Shown here: positions 26,848 to 33,898 of the stretch, in pieces
How positions within the stretch are numbered: the stretch's first letter is position 1
How the letters are laid out: every line of letters begins with the position of its first letter
Origin: Erysipelotrichaceae bacterium
GTDB taxonomy: Bacteria > Bacillota_I > Bacilli_A > RFN20 > CAG-826
Reading direction: 5' to 3'
DNA: 64,000 nucleotides
Assembly (NCBI GenBank): GCA_015059065.1
Contig: SVBE01000005.1
Coordinates: 1 to 64,000 of the forward strand
Notes under the pieces: model-generated
The model's input: only the letters and a program-made list of their open reading frames with translations
Database searches by the model: none
Told to the model about the DNA's origin: nothing
Program-made: the position numbers and the translations under genes

Positions 26848-27789
26848 ATGAAAGTCCTCATATGTTATTTTACAGGAACGGGTAATACGCGTTTATGCGC
26901 GCAATTTTTACGCAACCACTTTATTGAAAAAGAACAAGATGTCACTCTTTATGAAGTGGAAGTGGGGAATGATAACATCCCAGATCCTAACGATTATGAT
27001 TTAATCGGTTTTGGCTATCCGATTCACGCATTTAATACCCCTGGACTCTTTGCCTCTTTTATTAAAAGATTACCAAAAGTAAATAATAAGAAATATTTTA
27101 TATTTAAGGTCAGTGGTGAACCTTTCTCCTTTAATAATGCTTCAAGCCATCACATCTATAGAAAGCTAAAAAGAAAAGGCTATGAACTCATCATGGAGAA
27201 ACATTATTTAATGCCTTATAACATCATCTTCAAATATAAAGATGAACTCCAAAAGCAGATGTATTTATATTTAGATCCTCTTACTAAGGTAATGGCGATT
27301 AGATTAGTGAATGGAGAAATAGATAAAATTAGATATAATCCATTTCATATCTTCTTATCATTCTTATTCCGCATTGAATGGCTCGCTCCTAAAATAAATG
27401 CTTTATTCCTTCATAACAAAAAGAAAATATGTACGAACTGTATGATGTGTGTAAATAACTGCCCCACTAAATCGTTACATGTCACTAGGAAAGGGAAGAT
27501 TAAAACTACCACGAAATGCGCTTTATGTATGCGTTGCTCGCTTAATTGTCCAACTAAAGCAATACATATGGGAATATTCCAACCCTGGATTGTGACAGGT
27601 GGTTTCCATTATAAAAAGTTAGTGAAAGACGAATCCAATAATGGCACTTATATCAATTATCAGACCAAAGGTTATTTCAAATTATTTAGAAAATATTATC
27701 TCAAACAAAACGAATTATTAAGACAGTATAATATTGAAATACCTGTTAAATATAACGAAGAAAATAAATTAGAAAATTTAAAGAAATGA
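26848..27789 (+). CDS. EFR1-type flavodoxin/ferredoxin fusion protein
   Basis: From this ATG the product is 313 aa. The N-terminal flavodoxin domain shows the FMN phosphate loop 'YFTGTGNTR' and 'IGFGYPIHAFNTPG'. Two 4Fe-4S ferredoxin motifs follow at about residues 198-210 ('CTNCMMCVNNCP') and 226-238 ('CALCMRCSLNCP'). This is the EFR1 family architecture, used for low-potential electron transfer in anaerobes; partner and substrate are unknown. The track start at 26809 adds 13 residues that lie upstream of the -10 box, so it is rejected. It stands alone between the tRNA terminator and a convergent gene. Confidence 0.9.
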   Translation: MKVLICYFTGTGNTRLCAQFLRNHFIEKEQDVTLYEVEVGNDNIPDPNDYDLIGFGYPIHAFNTPGLFASFIKRLPKVNNKKYFIFKVSGEPFSFNNASSHHIYRKLKRKGYELIMEKHYLMPYNIIFKYKDELQKQMYLYLDPLTKVMAIRLVNGEIDKIRYNPFHIFLSFLFRIEWLAPKINALFLHNKKKICTNCMMCVNNCPTKSLHVTRKGKIKTTTKCALCMRCSLNCPTKAIHMGIFQPWIVTGGFHYKKLVKDESNNGTYINYQTKGYFKLFRKYYLKQNELLRQYNIEIPVKYNEENKLENLKK

Positions 27790-27794
27790 TATTA

Positions 27795-28793
27795 TTAAAA
27801 ATTGGTCTCTTTCATCCAGTTAATAGTATCGATGAGAGACTCTTTTATCGATAATGGTTGATAGCCGGTTAATGAAGTGATTTTATCGTGACTATAATTC
27901 GAATTCTGCGATAAACAATCCATCGAAAAACCTGTAAATAGTGGTTTTTTATGCGCAATTCTGGCAGATAATTCAATAAACGGGGAGATTAATTTGATGA
28001 GCCAATGAGGAATCGTGAAGTTAACTTTTCTCGCTCCAGAAAGCTCGCTTGATAGCCCCATTAAATCCTTCACAGAGATATATTCTCCTGACAATATATA
28101 ACTTTCCTTATTTTGTCCTTTTTCAATGAGGTCCACAATTCCTTTTGCGACATCTCTTACGTCGACAATATCATAACCACCTTTAGTGATCGCTGGTAGT
28201 TTGTTCGTTATCGCTTTTTTAATCGCGATGTTTATTGGGGCTCCAAAAGGATCGTTTGGTCCCATGATGGCAGAAGGGCAGACGATGATTACTTCAAAAT
28301 CTTTATTTGCTTGGTCTAATACATAATTGTTAGATATCGCTTTGCTTTTGGAATATACACCGATGACTTTATCTTCATCATATCGCTCTTGCTCATAGAT
28401 TGGCTCATTGCCTTTTCTTCTTGAGATTGCGTCCACGCTGGAGACATATATCATCTTTTTAAAACCAAACTTTTTAGCGAGATCAGTAATAATCTTAGTT
28501 CCATCAACATTGATTTTCATCGTTAACGGATCATTAGACTTATATACAGATATTCTTCCAGCCGCGTGAATTAATATTTTTTCTTCATCTGTTTTATAGG
28601 AAAGAAACTTCTTAACATCATCTTCGTTTAAGATATTTCCTTCGATATATGCAATATTCCCTGGTATATCTCTATGGTTGTCATTGGGCAAAACAAAACC
28701 GACGATTCTTGCATCAGGTTCTTTTGTTAGCAAATAGGAAATGATGTTTCTTCCTAAAAAGCCAGTTATTCCCGTTATAAAGTATGTTTTCAT
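27795..28793 (-). CDS. NAD-dependent epimerase/dehydratase (extended SDR family)
   Basis: The 332-residue protein opens with 'YFITGITGFLGRNII' (TGxxGxxG cofactor motif), has 'ILIHAAGRISV', the catalytic-type 'YVSSVDAIS' Ser and the YxxxK motif 'VYSKSK'. The C-terminal part resembles extended SDRs of the dihydroflavonol-reductase/sterol-dehydrogenase-like group, with 'DVRDVAKGIVDLI'. Substrate is not inferable. The ATG at 28793 is preferred over GTG 28796: a minus-strand TATAAT ends 7 nt before it, so the mRNA is probably leaderless. The gene is convergent with the EFR1 gene and divergent from tRNA-Gly. Confidence 0.85.
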   Translation of the reverse strand: MKTYFITGITGFLGRNIISYLLTKEPDARIVGFVLPNDNHRDIPGNIAYIEGNILNEDDVKKFLSYKTDEEKILIHAAGRISVYKSNDPLTMKINVDGTKIITDLAKKFGFKKMIYVSSVDAISRRKGNEPIYEQERYDEDKVIGVYSKSKAISNNYVLDQANKDFEVIIVCPSAIMGPNDPFGAPINIAIKKAITNKLPAITKGGYDIVDVRDVAKGIVDLIEKGQNKESYILSGEYISVKDLMGLSSELSGARKVNFTIPHWLIKLISPFIELSARIAHKKPLFTGFSMDCLSQNSNYSHDKITSLTGYQPLSIKESLIDTINWMKETNF

Positions 28794-28800
28794 CACACTT

Positions 28801-28820
28801 ATTATAATATGTTGCTATAA
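28801..28820. promoter_or_regulatory. Divergent promoter pair (SDR gene and tRNA-Gly)
   Basis: ATTATA at 28801-28806 is the minus-strand TATAAT of the SDR gene. TGC-TATAAT at 28812-28820 is the plus-strand extended -10 of tRNA-Gly. They are only 8 bp apart. Confidence 0.6.
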
Positions 28821-28831
28821 TAATTGCACAC

Positions 28832-28905
28832 GCACCGATAGTTTAGTGGTAGAACTTCAGCTTCCCAAGCTGATCGTGCGGGTCCGATTCCCGTTCGGTG
28901 CTCCA
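28832..28905 (+). tRNA. tRNA-Gly (CCC)
   Basis: Acceptor GCACCGA/TCGGTGC, anticodon stem TCAGC/GCTGA with loop TTCCCAA (anticodon CCC), T arm GCGGG/CCCGT, TCCA end encoded. Confidence 0.95.
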
Positions 28906-28916
28906 TTTGAATGAAA

Positions 28917-28942
28917 ATTCCCCTCATCACTGGGGATTTTTT
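28917..28942 (+). terminator. Terminator after tRNA-Gly
   Basis: ATTCCCC and GGGGAT pair around a 7-8 nt loop, followed by T6; the next TATAAT starts 4 nt later. Confidence 0.75.
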
Positions 28943-28962
28943 ATGTATAATTGGTATTAGAT

Positions 28963-29640
28963 ATGAAGAAAGATATAGTCCTCAAGGTTATTGCCCTCAT
29001 CGCGAATCTTTTTCTTTTCGTGAATAGCGTGGTCATCTGTATTAACGCTCCGATTAATGGATATCAATTTGGTAATCTCCATGTTCCTGGTGGTGATCCA
29101 TCTTACTTCAGATATTTCACCAACCTTAGCAATTTATATACAGGTATCGTTTCTTTTATCATTTTCATCTATTTAATTAAGAACTTTAAAAAAGATTTCT
29201 ATTTACCAAAATGGCTACGCATATTAGAACTTACAGGTGTAACTAGTTTGATGCTCACATTCCTCACGGTCATTTTATTCCTTGTGCCAACTTATGTCGC
29301 TAAAGGGAATAGTTTCTGGGATATGTATCTCTATGATATGTTCTTCTTCCATTTCTTTAATCCATTGGTGGCTTTATTCATCTTCTTGGTGTTAATAAAA
29401 GGAGACAAGCTCACATGGAAAGAAGCTTTATTTGGAATGATTCCAATGGTGTTATATGCAATCTTCTATACGATATTTGTTCTGACAGGTGGAGAAGATT
29501 TCTATGGTTTCACCTTTGGAGGGAAATTCTGGTTACTACCTATTGTCTTACCAGTGATGCTTGGAGCAACATATCTCATCAGTTTCCTCTCATCGTTTTT
29601 ATATAATAAAATAAGAATAAAGAAGACAATCATTAATTGA
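28963..29640 (+). CDS. AIG1/FAR-17a (Pr6Pr)-like membrane protein, copy 1
   Basis: The 225-residue product has six or so membrane segments. It contains 'FRYFTNLSNLYTGIVS' and 'DMFFFHFFNPLVALF', which resemble the conserved Thr and His motifs of the FAR-17a/AIG1 (ADTRP-type) intramembrane hydrolases, and a late 'GFTFGGKFW'. The family call is moderate; enzyme activity is not shown for bacterial members. The ATG at 28963 is preferred over the track's TTG (28951), which overlaps the TATAAT at 28946-28951. The next gene encodes a clear paralogue. Confidence 0.6.
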   Translation: MKKDIVLKVIALIANLFLFVNSVVICINAPINGYQFGNLHVPGGDPSYFRYFTNLSNLYTGIVSFIIFIYLIKNFKKDFYLPKWLRILELTGVTSLMLTFLTVILFLVPTYVAKGNSFWDMYLYDMFFFHFFNPLVALFIFLVLIKGDKLTWKEALFGMIPMVLYAIFYTIFVLTGGEDFYGFTFGGKFWLLPIVLPVMLGATYLISFLSSFLYNKIRIKKTIIN

Positions 29641-29648
29641 AACTAGTT

Positions 29649-29671
29649 ATCCCCTTAATCGGGGATTTCTT
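29649..29671 (+). terminator. Terminator between the tandem paralogues
   Basis: ATCCCC and GGGGAT pair around TTAATC, followed by TTCTT. TATAAT of the second copy starts 2 nt later. Confidence 0.65.
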
Positions 29672-29685
29672 ATATAATTGTTTTA

Positions 29686-30333
29686 ATGAAAAAAGAATTG
29701 ATTATCAAAATCATTGGGCTAATTATTAATCTTTTCCTTTTTGTGAGTAGCTTGGTTGTCTTTTTTAGAATCATCTTTGCTCCAGAAGGGAATTTAAGAT
29801 ATTTTCAGCAGTTTACTAATCTGAGCAATATCTATATGGGGATTGTCTCTTTTATCATCTTTATATTGACCCTAATTCATTTTAAAAAAGATTATGTGCT
29901 ACCAAAGTGGCTTAGAATTCTTGAATTATCAGGAGTGACCGGAGTGATGCTCACATTCCTTACAGTGATTTTATTCCTTGTCCCAACACAGGTGAGGAGT
30001 TGGACTGATTTTTATAATATGTATAAAAACGATATGTTCTTCTTTCATTTCCTTAATCCCTTATTAGCGTTTTTCACTTTTCTTTTCTTTGTTAAAGGTG
30101 ATAGGCTCAACCGGAAAGAAGATTTCTTGGGGATGGTACCGATGGTTATTTATTCCATCTTTTATGTAATCTTTGTCCTCACTCATACGTGGAGAGATTT
30201 TTATGGATTTACTTTTGGTGGAAAATATTGGGCGATGCCATTATCTTTATTAGTGATGTATGCTGCAGCATATTTGATTAGTTTTTTCACTTCAATTATT
30301 TATAATAAGATTAGCTATAAAAAGGAGAAGTAA
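29686..30333 (+). CDS. AIG1/FAR-17a (Pr6Pr)-like membrane protein, copy 2
   Basis: The 215-residue paralogue of the upstream gene has the same segments: 'YFQQFTNLSNIYMGIVSFIIF', 'KWLRILELSGVTGVMLTFL', 'FFFHFLNPLLAFF' and 'GFTFGGKYWAMP'. It has lost part of the first extracytoplasmic loop. TATAAT ends 7 nt before the ATG, so it has its own leaderless promoter despite lying 45 nt from the first copy. The putative Thr and His residues are kept in both copies. It is followed after 1 nt by a small membrane protein with a good ribosome site. Confidence 0.6.
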   Translation: MKKELIIKIIGLIINLFLFVSSLVVFFRIIFAPEGNLRYFQQFTNLSNIYMGIVSFIIFILTLIHFKKDYVLPKWLRILELSGVTGVMLTFLTVILFLVPTQVRSWTDFYNMYKNDMFFFHFLNPLLAFFTFLFFVKGDRLNRKEDFLGMVPMVIYSIFYVIFVLTHTWRDFYGFTFGGKYWAMPLSLLVMYAAAYLISFFTSIIYNKISYKKEK

Positions 30334-30334
30334 G

Positions 30335-30541
30335 ATGGATTGGTCACAAACAAAAAGAGTAGTGTTAATGATTGTATTTGCGGTATTATGCCTCGGCTTA
30401 ATCGTCGGCGGTATTATTATGTTTGTGAAATTCCCTGAACAAATTATATATGGTCTACTTTTCCTATTAGGGGCTTCTATTTGTTTATTCCTCTCTCTAT
30501 TTAATCTTCCAATTAAAGAGAAGACTAATCGTGGGAGATAG
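30335..30541 (+). CDS. Small two-TM membrane protein
   Basis: The 68-residue product has two hydrophobic segments (about residues 9-31 and 38-58) and a basic C-terminus. An AAAGGAG site lies 7 nt before the ATG and overlaps the end of the upstream gene, so they are cotranscribed. Its last 17 nt overlap the 3' end of the convergent YunG-like gene. No family recognised. Confidence 0.65.
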   Translation: MDWSQTKRVVLMIVFAVLCLGLIVGGIIMFVKFPEQIIYGLLFLLGASICLFLSLFNLPIKEKTNRGR

Positions 30542-30971
30542 TATTTATTTTTTCTAATAGTTTATCTTTTAGATAAATATAGCGTTGTTTCTTTTCTTCT
30601 TTATTGAAGTGGTTTTCTCTATTTTGTAAGACGACGTGTTCGTAATCTAGCTTTTGGTCATGGAATTGCTCTGAAGTTAAGTCAAAAACCACATCGCCAA
30701 TTATATTGAAGCAGTGGAAGTTGCCGTCTTTTAAGGGCACTCCAAAAACTTCTCCTCCAAAGATGTCTTGAACAAGAAAGGCAGTAATTGAGCATTGACC
30801 GCATGTCTTATTGTCTTTTGACCAGTTATCTCTCATCCTCGGCGCGCAACTATATTCACACCAAATATCTGACAATAAATCATAGAGGTGACGTTGATCT
30901 TTGATTTTAATAAAGTCTTTGTTAATTGGTGAAATAGGTTTGCTTTCATTACCATAAAACTGATATTTCAT
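30525..30971 (-). CDS. YunG-family protein with Cys-His-Asp triad pattern
   Basis: The 148-residue product contains 'KTCGQCSITAFLVQDIFGGEV', 'HCFN' and 'VFDLTSEQF', the conserved Cys, His and Asp arrangement of YunG-like proteins, consistent with a papain-like fold. Function is not established. On the minus strand TGT-TATGAT ends 6 nt before the ATG, another leaderless start. It is convergent with the small membrane protein and divergent from the phosphatase gene. Confidence 0.75.
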   Translation of the reverse strand: MKYQFYGNESKPISPINKDFIKIKDQRHLYDLLSDIWCEYSCAPRMRDNWSKDNKTCGQCSITAFLVQDIFGGEVFGVPLKDGNFHCFNIIGDVVFDLTSEQFHDQKLDYEHVVLQNRENHFNKEEKKQRYIYLKDKLLEKINTISHD

Positions 30972-31034
30972 ATAATAATCATAACAACAAATAATATTGA
31001 TTTCTCATGATATTTCTATTGGAAGGTTATTTGC

Positions 31035-31040
31035 TATAAT
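31035..31040 (+). promoter_or_regulatory. Extended -10 of the phosphatase gene
   Basis: TTGC-TATAAT ends 10 nt before the ATG at 31051; no Shine-Dalgarno. Confidence 0.55.
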
Positions 31041-31050
31041 TGTAGTTAGA

Positions 31051-32127
31051 ATGGCAAAAGAAATAGATTACCAAGTCACTGATTTAGTCGAATTCGATGG
31101 ATATGGGAGTTTGCATCTTCTCAATCTCCTCACCAAGGATTTTTTAGATATGGGCTATGAACTCACCGATGTGGTGGAGGTTTCTTTTTTAGATAAAAAG
31201 ATAATGATGCCAGTCGTGAAAGATTTCAATTACATCGATCTTGGATATGATGGTTTGACTTTATCCAATATGGAAGCGAATTATATCAAGTTGATTTCTT
31301 TTGGTGATTTATTTGTCCAAAAATATGGTCTAGCAGAACCAGATGATAGCGGTTCTCATCCTTGGAAATTAAAAGAGGGCTTATCTTTCCCTATCAATAT
31401 TCATATCAAATTACATCAAAAATATGGTTATAAAAAAGAATATGAAATACTCAGTTTAGATAGAACGAATAATCGAGGGGATTATGACTATTTCTCTGAT
31501 TATCAATTCGCGAACTTTAGAGAAGTAGAGTCCTCAAAATTAAAAGAGCATATTCTCTATCGCGCTTCTTCTCCTATTGACCCCCAGTTAAAAAGACATT
31601 TAATCGTCGATAAAGCAATGGAAGAAGCAGGGATTAAAACGATTATTAATGTCGTTAACCATGGCGATTTAGCCAAACAGTTTTATGGATATGAAAACAC
31701 TTATTATTCGAAACAGAATATTTTGTTTGCCCCTGCCCCTATATATTTCTTCGGTGATCGCTTTAATTCAGTAGTGGTAAAAATGGTGAAATATATGATT
31801 AGCCATGATGGACCATATTTAATTCACTGTTGGGAAGGCAAAGATCGAACTGGCTATTTAGTCGCGATTTTATTATGCTTAATCGGCGCGAGTAGAGAAG
31901 AAATAGTCAAAGATTATATCGAATCATATGTCAATTTCTTTAAGATAAGCAAAGGAAGTGAAACTTATTTCCGCATCGCTTTACGCATCTACCACATGAT
32001 TCAAAAAGGTTTTGGGGTGAATGATTTTTATAATGTAGATTTATCTAAAGAAGCGTATGATTATCTAGTGAGGATTGGGTTAGCCAAAGAAGAAATCGAC
32101 CGGTTAATTGCTATACTCTCAAAATAA
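31051..32127 (+). CDS. CX5R tyrosine/dual-specificity phosphatase (Y_phosphatase3-like)
   Basis: From this ATG the protein has 358 residues. The C-terminal domain carries the P-loop 'IHCWEGKDRTGYLVAI' (HCx5R) at about residue 265 and an upstream 'FREVESSKLKEHILYRASSP' typical of the bacterial Y_phosphatase3 group. The N-terminal 140 residues look like a separate beta-rich domain without a recognised family, with 'VSFLDKKIMMPVVKDFNYIDLG' near its start. Substrates could be phosphoproteins or phosphoinositides. The track start at 30997 is upstream of the -10 box and is rejected. The 3' end contains the extended -10 of tRNA-Arg. Confidence 0.82.
   Translation: MAKEIDYQVTDLVEFDGYGSLHLLNLLTKDFLDMGYELTDVVEVSFLDKKIMMPVVKDFNYIDLGYDGLTLSNMEANYIKLISFGDLFVQKYGLAEPDDSGSHPWKLKEGLSFPINIHIKLHQKYGYKKEYEILSLDRTNNRGDYDYFSDYQFANFREVESSKLKEHILYRASSPIDPQLKRHLIVDKAMEEAGIKTIINVVNHGDLAKQFYGYENTYYSKQNILFAPAPIYFFGDRFNSVVVKMVKYMISHDGPYLIHCWEGKDRTGYLVAILLCLIGASREEIVKDYIESYVNFFKISKGSETYFRIALRIYHMIQKGFGVNDFYNVDLSKEAYDYLVRIGLAKEEIDRLIAILSK
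32109..32117 (+). promoter_or_regulatory. Extended -10 promoter of tRNA-Arg inside the phosphatase 3' end
   Basis: TGC-TATACT lies 15 nt before the mature tRNA 5' end. Confidence 0.5.
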
Positions 32128-32132
32128 TATAC

Positions 32133-32209
32133 GCCCCTATAATTCAACTGGATAGAATGTCAGACTTCGAATCTGAAAGTTGTGGGTTCGAGTCCTACTG
32201 GGGGCGCCA
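32133..32209 (+). tRNA. tRNA-Arg (TCG)
   Basis: Acceptor GCCCCTA/TGGGGGC (one G-U), D stem ATTC/GAAT, anticodon stem TCAGA/TCTGA with loop CTTCGAA (anticodon TCG), T loop TTCGAGT, CCA encoded. Confidence 0.95.
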
Positions 32210-32220
32210 TTAGAGATAAG

Positions 32221-32255
32221 TATAGCTGATACGAAAGTATTGGCTATTTTTCTTT
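32221..32255 (+). terminator. Terminator after tRNA-Arg
   Basis: ATAGCTGATAC and GTATTGGCTAT pair with G-U bonds around a GAAA loop, followed by a T-rich tract. Confidence 0.7.
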
Positions 32256-32277
32256 TAAAAATCTTAATTATTAAAAC

Positions 32278-32346
32278 GGGTCAGTTTAGTTTAAAAATAT
32301 GGGTCAGTTTTATTGACAAATATGGGTCAGTTTATTAAAATGTACG
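32278..32346 (+). repeat. Three 23-bp tandem repeats carrying the ATPase promoter
   Basis: GGGTCAGTTT occurs at 32278, 32301 and 32324, exactly 23 bp apart; the first two units also share the ending AAATAT. A TTGACA (32313) and TAAAAT (32336) with a 17-bp spacer are embedded in units two and three. Such AAACTGACCC arrays resemble the multiple terminal sites of IS21-type elements, but no transposase is in the window; a repressor site is the alternative. Confidence 0.7.
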
Positions 32347-32373
32347 TGGACGATATAGAGGAGTTGTGATGCT

Positions 32374-33663
32374 ATGAAGAAAATAACTAATGATTCTACA
32401 TACAAAGCAAGAATAGTTGATGAACTAGTAAAAAGAGATTTGAGAATATTCGGTGCTATTTGTATTGAAGGGCCTAAATGGTGTGGAAAAACTTGGACAT
32501 CATCGCATCATGCTAATAGCGAGTTTCTTGTTGGAGATCCAAGTGGTAATTTTTCTAATAGAATGCTTGCTGAACTTGAACCTTATACCGTTTTAAAAGG
32601 AGATGCTCCTCGCTTAATTGATGAATGGCAAGAAGTTCCAGCATTATGGGATGCAACAAGAGCTTTTGTTGATGAAAGTGGTAGTAAGGGTCAAATAATT
32701 TTAACTGGATCATCAACGCCAGTTAATAAAGGTGTTTTGCATAGTGGTACAGGAAGAATTAAAAGTATTAGAATGAATACAATGTCATTATATGAATCTG
32801 GTGATTCAAGCGGGATTATTTCTTTAAAGGATTTATGTGAAAATAAATTTGAATCAAAAGTGTTAGAAGAAACAAATCTTGAAAAATTAGCCTATTTAAT
32901 TGTTAGAGGTGGATGGCCTGGAAATATTGGTGTTAGTGTAAATGATTGTGATGAATTAGCTTTAGGATACATGGAGAATGTTGCCAAAATAGATTTAAAA
33001 CAATTAGATAAAGATATTGATTATAATGAGCATAAAGCAAAGCTTATTTTAAAATCACTTGCTAGAAACGAATCAACAGCTGTTTCTAATCAAAGTATTT
33101 TAAATGACATAATAGAAAATGATAATTCATCCATTAGCAAAAATACTTTATCCAAATATTTAGATGCGTTTAATAGAATGTTTTTATTTAACAATCAAGA
33201 ACCCTTTTCATCAAACATAAGATCTTCATTACGTGTTAAACAAATGGAAAAAAGACATTTTTCTGATCCCGCAATGGCATGTGCAATGCTTAAATTAACT
33301 CCAAAGAAAATGATGAATGATTTAAAAACTTTTGGTTTTATGTTTGAAGCAATGGTTGAAAGAGATTTGTCTATATACGCTCAAGCTATAAACGCCAAAT
33401 TATTTCACTACCAAGATTATAAAAACAATGAAATTGATGCAGTTATAGAACTTGATGATGGCAATTGGTGTGCCATAGAAATAAAATTAGGATTAAACAA
33501 AGTAGAAGAAGGCTCAAGCAATTTAATCAAAGTATGCAAAGACATAGTTGATAATGGTGGTAAAGAGCCTATGATGAAATGCGTTATTTATGGTGTTGGT
33601 AATATGGCATATAAAAATACTGATGGAGTTTATATTATCCCGATAACTGCATTAAAAAATTAA
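32374..33663 (+). CDS. AAA_14/DUF4143 ATPase
   Basis: The 429-residue protein has Walker A 'GPKWCGKTWT', Walker B-like 'PRLIDEWQE', sensor 'IILTGSSTP' and then the DUF4143 domain, with 'EIDAVIELDDGNWCAIEIKLG' near residue 380 as a PD-(D/E)XK-like acidic/Lys pattern. Proteins of this architecture are frequent in gut bacteria and often patchily distributed; function is unknown. Codon choice favours ATT/ATA and A-ending codons more than flanking genes, consistent with transfer. An AGGAG lies 11 nt before the ATG. It is monocistronic. Confidence 0.88.
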   Translation: MKKITNDSTYKARIVDELVKRDLRIFGAICIEGPKWCGKTWTSSHHANSEFLVGDPSGNFSNRMLAELEPYTVLKGDAPRLIDEWQEVPALWDATRAFVDESGSKGQIILTGSSTPVNKGVLHSGTGRIKSIRMNTMSLYESGDSSGIISLKDLCENKFESKVLEETNLEKLAYLIVRGGWPGNIGVSVNDCDELALGYMENVAKIDLKQLDKDIDYNEHKAKLILKSLARNESTAVSNQSILNDIIENDNSSISKNTLSKYLDAFNRMFLFNNQEPFSSNIRSSLRVKQMEKRHFSDPAMACAMLKLTPKKMMNDLKTFGFMFEAMVERDLSIYAQAINAKLFHYQDYKNNEIDAVIELDDGNWCAIEIKLGLNKVEEGSSNLIKVCKDIVDNGGKEPMMKCVIYGVGNMAYKNTDGVYIIPITALKN

Positions 33664-33845
33664 TGATACTTATTAACTATATAAAATTTTTGTATAAAAC
33701 ATGCATTGAAAACAGTAAAAATACAACAATCTAATAAAAAGCCATTTCTATTAGTGTTCCAAAAATCCTATTAGTCCATAAAAAATTTTTTTCAAAACAC
33801 CGAATTATTTCTTTCAAAATTATCCCTTTTTTATTTAAAAAAGTA

Positions 33846-33874
33846 TTTAAAAATAAAATCGACTTAACTATAAT
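33846..33874 (+). promoter_or_regulatory. Promoter of the acidic-linker membrane protein
   Basis: TTTAAA, 17-bp spacer, TATAAT; a GGAGA ribosome site follows 7 nt before the ATG. The rest of the 235-bp gap (33664-33898) is AT-rich and I see nothing else in it. Confidence 0.5.
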
Positions 33875-33898
33875 CTTTAAATGTAGGAGAAATATCAT

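Noticed and set aside
32278-32346. Short CRISPR array
   Set aside because: The three units are contiguous with 23-bp period; there are no unique spacers and no cas genes.
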